A stretch of 64,000 nucleotides of DNA from Ooceraea biroi (Eukaryota > Arthropoda > Insecta > Hymenoptera > Formicidae): positions 11,796,874-11,860,873 of the forward strand of contig NC_039512.1 in the NCBI RefSeq assembly GCF_003672135.1, read 5' to 3'. Both the position numbers and the translations under genes were made by a program. Position 1 is the first letter of the stretch, and each line of letters opens with the position of its first letter. A model generated the notes under the pieces. The model did no database searches, was not told where the DNA came from, and saw only the letters and a list, made by a program, of their open reading frames with translations. This document shows, piece by piece, positions 1 to 12,400 of this stretch.

Positions 1-10
1 TGCACCGCGC

Positions 11-143
11 GCTGTATGTCGTGTATCATGCCGAGTATCATGCTTTTCCATCATCGATCAACATTTTTGAGAGTGAAGCTGTATATCGTGTACCGAGTAT
101 CATGCTTCTCCATCATCGATCAACATTTTTGAGAGTGAAGCGT
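11..143. repeat. Imperfect tandem duplication (about 62-67 bp unit, two copies)
   Basis: The stretch 31-79 (CCGAGTATCATGCTTTTCC ... GAGTGAAGC) returns at 93-141 with one base change, and the GCTGTAT(G/A)TCGTGTA lead-in also recurs (11 and 78). It lies in an intron of the ferlin gene, 30-160 nt beyond the last visible donor. Confidence 0.85.
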
Positions 144-175
144 TTGCGCGCGGTCACGTCGACCATTTTAATTAC

Positions 176-411
176 CTAAAAAATCGTCCGATGAGAAATG
201 ATCGCTGTCCCAGACTTGTAGCCGAAGCTTGCAGGGCAACTTCTCTTCGGCTTCGTGTTTTGCGAATATTGGCATTCTCCTGCGGACTATCATAACATTC
301 TCGCCTTTCGAGTACGTAACGCGAAACACAAATCTCCAATTGAAATTACCCTCCCCGTTCAGAGAGTTATAGTGAATATCGGTTTTCTGATAGTGCTCGT
401 ATAAGATCCAT
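176..411 (-). CDS. otof: Ferlin exon 23: C2F core, last exon in the window
   Basis: Encodes WILYEHYQKTDIHYNSL, GEGNFNWRFVF and VWDSDHFSSDDFLG, with loop-3 aspartates intact. Acceptor attttgcag, donor GTAATT leaving one base. The rest of C2F and the transmembrane exon must lie left of position 1. The exon has no complete ATG-led frame. Confidence 0.92.
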
Positions 412-3400
412 CTGCAAAATTGTTTTTGATTACTTGCTAATGGAATTTCTGTTTTAAATGATAAATCAATCGGGCAATTTTGAGCATAAAGTCGGATATT
501 TTGTTATCGCAGTTGCAATCGATTACAACGCAAAATTGGTTGAAAATGGAATTAATATTAAATTCCGACTAATTAAAATAACTCATCGCTGCCGTCATAT
601 TGGATTACAATTATAACAACAGCGAAAAATACACGAATTTATCCGACAATTGTGTGGCAAGAATTAAAGGATCATTATGAAGGATTAATGCAAATAATAT
701 GAATATTTTCATACTCTGTGAAATTCGATGCTTATTTGAGTGGATTTGTGATAGTTGTTGTGTTACATTACATTTTGTTGCACTTCATACTGTAACATAA
801 TCTTGAAAACAAATTTCCTGCGGTTTCATATTGCAGCGTAGTCTCCAAAAAGCACTTTTCTTTGACACTTTTCAATATTTACGATGTTGTAACATACCCT
901 TTGACGTAGATATCGGAGCACTTTTCTCCAGTAAGAAATTGGCTCTCGACCAGCGGTATATTTTCGGTATTCCAAATAATCACGCGAATTTCATATTCTT
1001 CCGGTATCGGAGGAGCAATGTTGACCGTTGGTTTCGGTGGTAATTGTCCGGTTTGAAACATATCGATCCACATTTCCAGTTTTCCCTGGAAAATATTATA
1101 AAAATGATTACAGTTATATAATCATTTTTGTGTATACATTTACGAAAAGATATTTATATAAACAAAAATTTTTCATATTCCAAGTACAATATCACATCCT
1201 AGAATTTAATACCAATTTATATGAGAAAATGTTTTTAACACGTAAAATGTTTGTGCGTATCTAAATACATATTTATATAAATTTTTCGAATCAGAAATTC
1301 TCTTTTATGAACGCTCACGCAAACTAATATTTAACATTGTATGAGCAAAACGCGTCACAGTAATGTACTTTCTTATTTGCATAATTTTGAATTATATTGC
1401 TATTCATATTATTCTGGTAATTTAAAAGAACTTCTTTGACAAGAGACAATGTAATTAAAGTATAAAGATAGTTTATTATTTACGAAGCAATACGCTTTCT
1501 GTAACGATTATATTTTCTGAAGAATTATTGTTCACAGCATTCTGATATATTTTGTATTACTTGCTCGAGGCCAGGTCTTTTAGCGTTAAAAAGTGGTCGT
1601 CGCTCGACGTGCTCTGGCACTAGGGCACATCCGCAAATGGGAAAATCTTGCCACTGATGAAGCACATTCAAGGCCATGCATTCTTCTCTGTCTGTCAACC
1701 CGCATCGATCATTTAGCATAAATTCGGTTAACGGATTACTTTACTTTGTACATGTCAAATATAATTGGCGACTGAAAGGATTAAATTAAACCCGATTTTC
1801 AAGGCATTTCTTCTCGTTCTTCTCGTTTACCGGTGAAACTACCATTAGCGTTTATAAGAACAGAAATTCGCTTACAGTAGTTGCTTCTTATTGCGCTTTG
1901 TTAGACAGTTGCCAATTATCCAGTTGAATCTTCCATTTGAATTATCAATCAAACATGGTATTAATAACATAGTATTAATAACATATAATTTTATTATAAT
2001 ATGATACTCTCATGTTATATTACATTTATCACCATATATTTATCGCGATTTTCGATCAGCTGATATCGCATACCGATTTCAACATCGCGTTCGATCACTG
2101 CGTCAAAGGGAAACGACCGCCTGCCGATATTGACTTCGCGTTCATGGTATTCCGGTGACGGCAGATTGTTCTTTCTGCACAGCGATTCCAATATCTGCGT
2201 CGGTCTTTCGCGATCCCTCCAAGCGTTGTAACCGCCGGTATTATAAACCTTCGCGATGCCGCAGTGTGCACGATGCCGGCTGTAAAAGCGATTCTCGATA
2301 TCGATCCGCGTCTCACCGATCAAATCGTCCGCCGTCGCGATGTCATAGTCCCACACTTGAATCACCAACATGTAGTCCTGCGGAAAGCTTGCCTCGATCT
2401 CGAACATTCTAATAAGACAAAAAGATTTATATTTATTAATTATTCTGCCTTGAAGAATTGATTATCAAGATAACGCGTATCAATCGTTATCTGCAAAAAA
2501 AATCTGATCGTGCAGCTTGGAAGGTATAAAAAGTCCATCCATGCGAATGCACAGATGGACATCGATAAAACATTTGCTCGATAACGCCTTAAGGGTGAGG
2601 ACTATATTGCAAAGCGCCTTGAAAGAAGCTATCATGGCTTTTTTGTGCACCTTACCGGCCAAACGTAGGATTCAATTGATTGGCTATATAATTCTTCCTG
2701 TCGCTGATAGAATTTTTTCCCAGCTTCACGCAGAGATACGGGTCGGACTTGCCGCTGAGGGGATCCTTAGGCTGTAAATTGATGCCTGGGCGAAAAGCAA
2801 ATTTACCGTCGGCCTGAGAACGCATTTTCTGGTTTGCCGAGAATTATAAGGTGTGTCGAAAATTCCCGTAAACCAGAGAGAAAGGAAGTCTATGTCGTTT
2901 TTCAGCTATTTAAAAGAAGCTTTTCTTGATAGAAAGTTACGATATACATGAAATTTCTTATAGGAAGTCGTATATTTTCCGCGGTTGCTCTTACTCACAA
3001 TACAGTGTCTCTTAAAAGGAATTCGGAAATCTTGAAAGCTTAAAGTTAAATTTTGTGGATGCTTTCGCCACGACTTTTTAATTATTAAATATAAATATCT
3101 TAATTTCAAAATTTGAAATTATCTAACACCGAGTGATATAGATGTTATGCAATATACACTTTTCTTTTTTCGGCGCACGTGATATGACACAAAGACTTAC
3201 CTTTTACTACGTAAAGTCTAACGAGAAACTTAACAGACTCTTGAGGCGGATAATCGTTGCACAGGCCATTAACCGCGTCTCTCCCACTTCTCGTCTTGCA
3301 GGGAAGATTGTCAGGATGCGGCCATCGGTATATAGAAATATGTCCCTGCAAGGAAGGATGTTTTCATTGTACTCTTTTTATAAATTTAAAAAAATTGATT

Positions 3401-6400
3401 TAATTGAGGAAATAATTTCTCGAAATAAATTAACCTTAAATTTGCCTGCGTAATTATCTCCATCGAGGTCGGCATTCTCGCTCTTTTTCCCGCGCCACAA
3501 TTCGAAAGTACTGAGTTGATCTTGAAATCCCTTGAATTGTGGCTGCATCTCCAGTTCCGTAGAATAGATCTGATTTCAGTGTCTGAGCGTCTGAAGTTCA
3601 GGCAAGTACATTAAACTGTACCTTGAACGTTACCACGGGCTTACGATGGAACGCTGTCGTAATTCCTAGTTCTCGATTTCTCTCCTCCTACGTGGTTCGA
3701 CGGTAATTTACATTATCAGGAGTTTCGGCTGATTGGCTTTAGTCAAGCTTCATGCTCTATGTAATTATCAGCAAAACCGGTTCACTTATCAGAGGCGCAA
3801 CTTATGTATAAAATGAAACTCAGTTAAGTAGGTCTCTAGAAAAGCTGAAGCTTCACGAGATTACAAGGAGCTTGAGGATTTCGAAACTAGAAAATTCCGA
3901 AAGCTAAGAATTTAATTTCTTATAATTTCAATTATATATATTATAATTGTTGAATTAAAACACTTTAAGTACAGATATTAAAAGTTAGGATAATAACAAT
4001 TCCTTTATCTATATTATCTATATTAGTGAAGTCCAAGCAAAAGAAAAAATAAGTTAAAATTCTATTTTATTACAATCAATTCTGTTCTTTCACCTGAAGA
4101 GAAGCGAAATATTTGTTCCACCAATCAAGAGTCTCGTCATCGTCGTCCTGATAAATTTCCATTATCTTTTTCTTGATAAAAAACTTAAATTTTAACATCT
4201 TTTTTATAATTACAAGCCATCTCTTTAGTTTCGAGTAGATGTCGGTTGCAGCCATCCTTTTGTACGCCATGAGGCTTTTGCTTTCTTCCTTCGAAGGAGT
4301 ATAATCGATCGGCAAAGGTACTATGCTCAAAATAGCAAAACAGAAGCGATATTATAATAGAAGATTTTATTATAAAAATAGTACTGATAGTATTAATAGG
4401 AAAAAAGGAACAATGAATAGTTTTTAACTTTTTTTTTAATTTTCGAGATCTAATTTTGAATCAGATTTTTACTTCAGTTTTGTGATGTCAAAAATATATA
4501 CTAAAATAGGATTTATATTCTGTTTTTTGATGTGAAATTAAAAGTTCACATAAATATCGTTTAAATAGTGATGTGGTACTCACACACTACTGTCGTCTGT
4601 CGTTTCGCTAGCTGAAATTTCTGCATGAATTTCGACTCGTATATCTGAATGTTATAATCCTCTTCGGTTATTAATTGCTCCAGGAATACGTGAATGTTGG
4701 GAATAACGCAGATCCCCGCGTACTTGAAGCAACCGAATCCACGAGAATCGTAAGCTTTTATGTTGATGCTCGGATAGTAAATGTCAAGTTCCGGCAGTTC
4801 CTTCATGATAAATGCGTTTTAAAGCCTCCGTTTTCCCGTTATCAATAACAATTCATTCTTATTCTTAATGCAATTTTTATTCTTAATTGTCAAGTTAACG
4901 ATGACGAGTATAATCAAAGCAAATGGCAATCATTGAGGACCTCCAATTAAATTGTTATTAAGAAAAATAATAGTTCCTCGACTGTTTTTAGAATCTATCG
5001 AACAATTACCTAATTGCGTTTACTTTCTAACTCTTTCGCTTCTAACGACTAAAATCATCATCAATGAAATGTTCTGCTGATTAAATATAAGTTTAAATAA
5101 ATATTGTTTTTATACATACATTCATTTTTGCTTCTATATTTCTGGAAAAGTTATAGCGAAAGAGTTAAAGTGGACGCACAGAGGCTCGCTAAATAAGTAT
5201 TTTCGTAATCGTCACGAGATTACCAGCTCCACCATGACGTGCGGTTCTTGAAAATTGCTGAATTTCCGGGCGTTCTTCATCACTTCCGACTTGACGTGGA
5301 CACCAGTGCACTCCACTATAATTCTCGGCCTGCGTACGGGCGTATACTTTATCTTCCTCATGTCGCGAACACCCCAAAAGATCACCTCCAGTCTGTAGTT
5401 GGCCATTTTCGGCCTGATATCCGGCGGGATGCTGTAAATCTTGTCGTCGACTAACGCGCCCATTGGAATGTCCAAAATCTCCTCCTCCGTCTGTAGTAGT
5501 GCGCACATGTATTTTATTCGGGCATTGTTCTCTGCAGTGTTCACTCAAAATCGAGAAATAGAATACGAAACGGCAAATTGAACATATTGTACGCAAAGAA
5601 TGTAAGAGTAGTGTTGGCACATCGTATATAATACATTTTTTCGCGGGAAAAAATCGATAGCTCACTTCTATCAGCTCGAATGCGGCGAGGACCGAACCAG
5701 TATGGTCCTTCTGCGACTGAAATTTGTACCAGTTTAATTTCGGTGGGAAATCGGGCGGCGAGTAAGTCTCTGCTGCGAGTTTCACTAATGGCACCGCAAT
5801 AGACCTGCCGCAGAACTCCCTCGTGCTCTGTGTTTTTTTTTTGTGCAAAAAATACACGCAAGAGATAGCGAATGTAACAGCAGTAGTTCAAGTTCTTCTC
5901 AAATTTATATTTGAAGTTCGAAAGTGATTTTATCAGCATACACGTAAGCACGTACAGCTGATTTATTAATATTTGTTTTGTACTTATATTCTTTTGATGT
6001 ACTCTTTCAATGCATGCTAGATTTTCCTTTATCTTATTCTTGGAAAAATATTATCCAGAGATTTTGAGGGATATGTTGTTTCACTTACGCATAAATCCTG
6101 ATCGAAAACCTGTAGAACGACTTCGGGTGGTAGAGATTTAATATATTCTTTAGTACCGTGCAAGATAACAGGAGGAAATATCAACGTCTGGTCCCAAAAT
6201 GGATCTAAGTTCTGCCTTACTACCTGCAAACATAAAAACATTATTACCTATTTAAAGATTTCAAAGTGATGCAAGATATATTTCTTCTTTATAAATATTT
6301 CGTATAATTTAAAACAACATTTATCTCTCTTTTCGGTCACACCTAATTTTTCTTTTATATTTTTTTTCTCAATTATTTTATTGATCAAAAGAATGTATTA

Positions 6401-9400
6401 TTAAATATGTTTAATAAAATATAGTTTTAGGCGGAAACTGCGTTTTCTGTTATCGTTTAATTTATCATTAATTTGTTAATTTAACATTTCTTCAGTAAAC
6501 GAGATAAACATATTTTCGGAGCAAGAGATAATTTCGTGCGTACAAGCAATTAACTTTAAAACTTCGCATTTCATATATAATCTACACAGCACGAAACAGA
6601 TGCATTGCTATTAACGTAATGTTTTAATTTAAATGTTATATGGCACGGGGAACATTAATCATGCTCACGTTACATTAGTCATTATTCTCATACATTTCAT
6701 GGAAGTGAACTGTCGTAACGGTACACGCCGTAGAAATTTTACGGTATCATGATCGTAACCATTAGTGTTGCGTGCATGCATACACAGACAGTACGATCAG
6801 GACTCGTAATCGCGATACTATTTGCGCGCGGGAACAGAAGAGTTGTATTCCGCTCAAAATCTCATAATCTAAGAATACAAGAGAGAAAGTGCAAAATTTA
6901 CAGCGACTTATGTACGTTACGTGTAATGAAAATCTTGCGTAACTCACTTGCGTGGAAAGCGTGTATCCGTGAAACGCAACACGTACAAACGAGTTCAGCA
7001 AACCGGAAGCGTCCATCCCAGGATCAAAGCGACCTTGGAATATGTGTGCTCGCAGTCGAAATACCTGTAATAATCAAATTGTCACAATTTCCCTCCTTCT
7101 CTTTCTCTTTGATTTTCTGTTTCTCTATTGCTCTCAACATCAGTAATAGTAATATAACTATTATATTAATAGTATTTGTATACAAGCGTGTATATTAATA
7201 TTAAGTGAATATACAATATTAATATAATACATTACTAATATACATTAATAAATTATATTATTTATATAATATAATATTATTATAATATAATATATTAATG
7301 AATATATTAATAATGTACATAGCTTCACATTAAATATAAACTTAGCGCTTATAACACAGCACCTAGTTATTATTATATTACATTTAATAAGTCACGCAAG
7401 ATTATAATGCTTCCCCGAGATAGTTCTTGCTACTTTTTTTACCGTGGACTGATTGTACTCGATGTACTTCGGGAAGGTGTCGACGTTTCTGCTGTGATCG
7501 ATCTCGTATCCTGGTGGTATCGCACTCCAACACGCCGCAGTGTACTTTGCGTTACCGAGCCACAAAAAAGCGTCTACCTTGCAAGCGAAGTACTCGGCAC
7601 CTACGTCCTCATCGTCAGGATTACTAGGGAAGAGGTTGATACGCCGACCGCACTTTTCGCCCATCTCGGTGATCTCCTCGGAGTAGACGATCTGCTCCGC
7701 GGACAATCGCGAGCAGGCGACTCGCTTCGAGCCGGCGATCAACCAGACGAAGACATCTGGTAGGCTATGCTGGGGCTGATCGAACAAAAATAGTAAATTA
7801 GTAATATCAGTGTTAATAATACTTGCCAGTGCTATAATTGATGAACAACTATCGCAAAATAAGAATGACGAATAAACAAAATAACGATTTTTTATAATCG
7901 TTAATACATATAATCGAAATATAATTGAAAATAATAAAATTTTCGATTAGATGAGAAATTTGGAATTAGTGTGTTGCTATCATGAGAATTTTTCTATTTT
8001 TTGACAATTTAAAATATCGACGCAAGCATTATTAAAAAAGAGTATCTTTACTCGCAACTTCAGTCATAATTAGCAAGTTTCAGAAAATTTTGAACTATTC
8101 ATCATACTGAGGTATCCGAGGAAGCAAATTTACTTGGCTTCACTCTGAAGGATGTCTTTCAATCTTGCCTCCAGCACTTAAAGTGTTACTTGAGTTACGT
8201 CGTTAATCACGGTCGACTTACATCTTCGCACAAATCCCTCAATTTTCTCAGGTACTGATACGCGTGGATCATCGCGATTCTCATGTAGTTGTTGTTAGGC
8301 AGTTCGCCAGTAATCTTGATCTTGTCGAGGATATCTTCGACGTTGTTGTGACACAGATTCACACGATGATGATCAAGTCTAGTGGTCCCGCCCTTGTCCT
8401 CGTGTTTGTCAGTATCCAACATATGCAGATAACGCGTGCAGTGAGCTTTCAGCGCGCGAATCGTCTCGTTGTAAGCCTCGAAGGCTCTCGGGTTCTCCAC
8501 AGTCATGAGAGCTTCCAGTTTCTCCAATCTCGCCTCCTGGGAATGTATTAAAACAGTTTCTAAGATACGTAATTCATGCGAAAAGAGCGCCTCCGGGACG
8601 CATCGAAAGTTTCCTGATACTTTAAAATGTGAGTAGGATCAGTTCGAAAGTATCGAAAAAGTCCGACCATTATTCAATTCTGAACAATAGCTCTACCCTT
8701 TCTTTCAACGAATAAGTTAATGTGTCGTAAGCCTAAATTCGCCGTCGCAGAAAATTCATCCACGTCTCGCTAGCGCAAAACGAAGAATTTCCGTGCTTCA
8801 TGATAAAACTGATGAATAATAAATACTGACCAAAAAATGAGCGATGTAGTGGAGATTGTTGCTGTTGTGCATTCGCCATTCCAAGTTGGGCCACCAGGAT
8901 TTCACATACAAACAGGGCTTCCTGGAGCCCAGGGGCAGATAATTATGCTTGCCATTCAGGGTGCCAGTGGCTCGCGGGGCTGATTGGCTCTCGAAGCTCA
9001 GTCGCTTCTCTAGCTGCTCGTTTTCTGCCAAAAGTGAGAACAGACAGAGAAAATAAGTGTTCTCATCGCGCATTTTTACTGCTAAATGTGACTCGCCGAG
9101 TCTCATCCCGCGTTGGTGTCGAGAGTATGCTTCACGTTAGACAAATACAGAGTGGCTCTGTAACCAGCAGTGACAAATCTTAGGGATGACATGGAGAAGA
9201 TTACCATCGTATCCGATATCTCGAGAGGCTTAGGGGAGATAAAATTAAGTGTTCCTTTCAGTGCTTCGTCAAGTCGGAAGAAAGCATCGTCCGACACGAG
9301 TCACGAAATAATCACCGTGATTCCCTTTTACTACGTATAGACGTTCATACTTGAGAGCCACCCTGTAGAAATCGCGGTCGATAGTGTAACGTGTTCGCGG

Positions 9401-12400
9401 AAATCGAGAAAAAAAAATAGAGAAAAATATCAGATATTTAAAACGAAGTGTCTCAAAATTCTCGTTTCCGTTTTCATCCGCGAGCACATTTCACACTAAA
9501 AGGATTTCTGGATAAAGGCGCAAATATAGCCAGCTAGAGTAAAAATCTCTGGTGCACCTGATAAGCCGTCGTTATTGTCTTCGATGCATTGACTATGCGG
9601 AAATTGTCGATTGCCCGCGTTTCCCAGGCTCAATTCGAAGCTCATCAATTTCGACCCGAATCGAGAACGGTCGATCATACACACATCATACAGAACACCA
9701 ACCAAAAGATACTCCTCGGTTGACCACAAGTTTCTCTAAATTTCGTAATTTTTCTAATGTTAAAAAGAGTAATAGAATATATTTCGGATTATTAAGAAAT
9801 AATCTTAATTATTTAATATTACATTAACGTAATAATTTTTAAATTTCTATTAATTTATTTCTAATTAGCATTTAAAATATTTCTTTTCAATTCCCCACAT
9901 TTCCATTTCAAATTATTCGGATTACTATACATTTTATATTCATTGAACTGTTACGCTCAACTTGCTGAAGATAGAAAAAATCGATTAAAATACATTAAAT
10001 TACATAAAAATATAATAAATTTATGAAAATTGTTAAAATTGTTTGAAGTGTCTCAGTTGCTGAAATAAGAAGTCTATTTCTCTAAAACAAAAACTACTCT
10101 CTGCCATGAATAGAATAACAAATCACGGAAATAAAACGTATCACAAGGAATCCAATCACTTCGATAATAGGGAATGCCGGAACAGTCTCGACTCCGATTC
10201 CGGGAGATGGTTCTGGGTCATCCATTTCAGTTTTCAGCGACAGAAGCACCCTCCCACGATACAAAGGCATTGCCGTCAAGCATTTGCCCGAGCAGCCGTT
10301 CTTTTCCACCGAGCCAGATCCGTAAAAGTGGATGAAAGACGGGCCGTAAGTCGGCAAAAATCCTGTTGAAAGACCAAATGTGCCACCTTTCGTAATTTCC
10401 CACGCAGTGTCGCACTCTTACGTTATTACTTTCTGATGTTTACTTGAAGCCCATTGTACACATTTAAGCTTCGGCTTAAGTCGGATACAAATGGGTTGTT
10501 TGACTTTTAAATTTAGGGTTTAAGGAAAAGTATATCTATACATTATACCATCCTTTATGGTATCACTTTACAGAAAGAAGAAAGATGTTATTACAAGCGC
10601 TTCTGTTTATACACAACATGTAAAAAATTAAACAAGACGTCTTTCTGCTTTACGTAAAATAATAAAACATGTTTAGTTAGTCATGAGAATAAATTACAAG
10701 TTTACTGTACAAATAACTTATCGATTCAGTGCTCGTACCATCTTATTTCCTACCATCCGGCACCAATTATCTGTTCATCAAAGTAAAGTATGTCAAGATA
10801 TCTTGTATTCTTGGCAACGGGCGACTTGGTAATTCTTACCGTGCTCTCCGGAATTCGAAATCTTCGTCATATCCAGGATATGAACTGCTAGGACGCAGGT
10901 TCGGCAACTGTCGATACGGTGTTTTATAGAGATTCTCACACGACGGCAAAGAACAGGGAACATTTCCTTGAAAACGACACCCTCGTGGAATTTCGGGGAG
11001 TAGGTCTGCCATGCTTCACTTGTCGATCCCTGAAAGCACCATATTGCGTAATTACTTTGTGTAGTAATGTAGCATATAAAGTATAGCATTATCCGTCATG
11101 CACAAATAATTTGCACTGATAAAGAGCACGGTGCACGTGACAAATGAAATGCTCGCTATATATACTAATTGGAGCAATACATTACATAAAATAATTAAAT
11201 AAGCACCGACCAGTACAAACAAATATTTTGATAGTGATAACGTTGTTTGTGACAAATGAAACGCTCGCGATATATTAAATCGCGCACAATAAGTTTAATA
11301 AAATGTAATTCAATACTCGTATATATCAATTCTCGAAATTGAGTACAAAAGTACAAAACATAACATTTTAGACTTTTGTTTCAAAATTAAAGATAATTAA
11401 TTCCGGCGTACTTTCATTCCGGCGAACGATATTTGCACGTAGGGATTAACGTTCTCGAAGTCACTTTTCCTGCACAGGCTGCTCATGTCCGGCAATCCGT
11501 CGGCGCGATAAACGACGAAGATGTATCGGGCGCGTTGCCGGAAGAGCATTCTCTCGCCTCCGACGGGTAACAGTAGATTTCTACGTCGTTTTATTAATTT
11601 ATACTCACGTGATAGGTGCACGAATGATGAATGTTCCGACAAGTCGGCCGGCATAAATTATGCACACTGTTAATAATCATCACTCTATTTATATTATCTA
11701 TCTAGAGAGGAAATTACCCTTCGATATCATCTTCGCCCTCTGTCTCTGGGTGCACCTTGACTCTCTCACCCTTCGCGCTCACCGTGATGTTGCACTTTAT
11801 GTAGCCTTTCGGGTCCGTCGTTAAATCTCTTGGATCCGTCAGCACCACCCATTTGTGATAGTATTGATGATCTATAAACAACGATATTATTTGTAAAATA
11901 TTTGTTTACAAAAGTGTTTCCTTTTAATTTGCAACGTAGCATTTTTCGAAATTTCTGAAACATCTTTATTTTTTTATCTGTTAAAATTAATTTATTATAA
12001 TCTGTGAATGTATAATATTGTCTTTTACGTAATATTATCTTGTGAATAACAAGGAATTTAGTTAATTAACTAGCTTGTTATCTACAAAAGCATGTGAATT
12101 GTTTTCCTTTAATTAAATCTGTTGTAACTCCTAAAGTTCTAAGGTTTCTCGTTTTCTTTCTTTTTCAAATACTCTTTTATAACCTGGCTGCTCCCATACT
12201 GTTGCAACTTCAAAGGAAATGTTTCCATAGAACTTTCGTCGCCGAAGGAAGTTCCGTAGATACACCGCTATCGTGATTTCCGTGCTTAGGAGAGTCTCCA
12301 GACTGCACGTGAAGTCGAACACGAAATACTGCGTATTTTGCATGAAGTAAAAGCTTACAAATGTGCAATTTTACACATAGATATCTCTATTAAATGCTAA

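Noticed and set aside
844..868. AGCACTTTTCTTTGACACTTTTC recurring in similar form at about 49788-49810
   Set aside because: Only about 23 bp of pyrimidine-rich similarity with no extension; probably chance.
9025..9557. Open frames between ferlin exons 7 and 8
   Set aside because: Exon 7 joins exon 8 in phase without them, and none matches the family.
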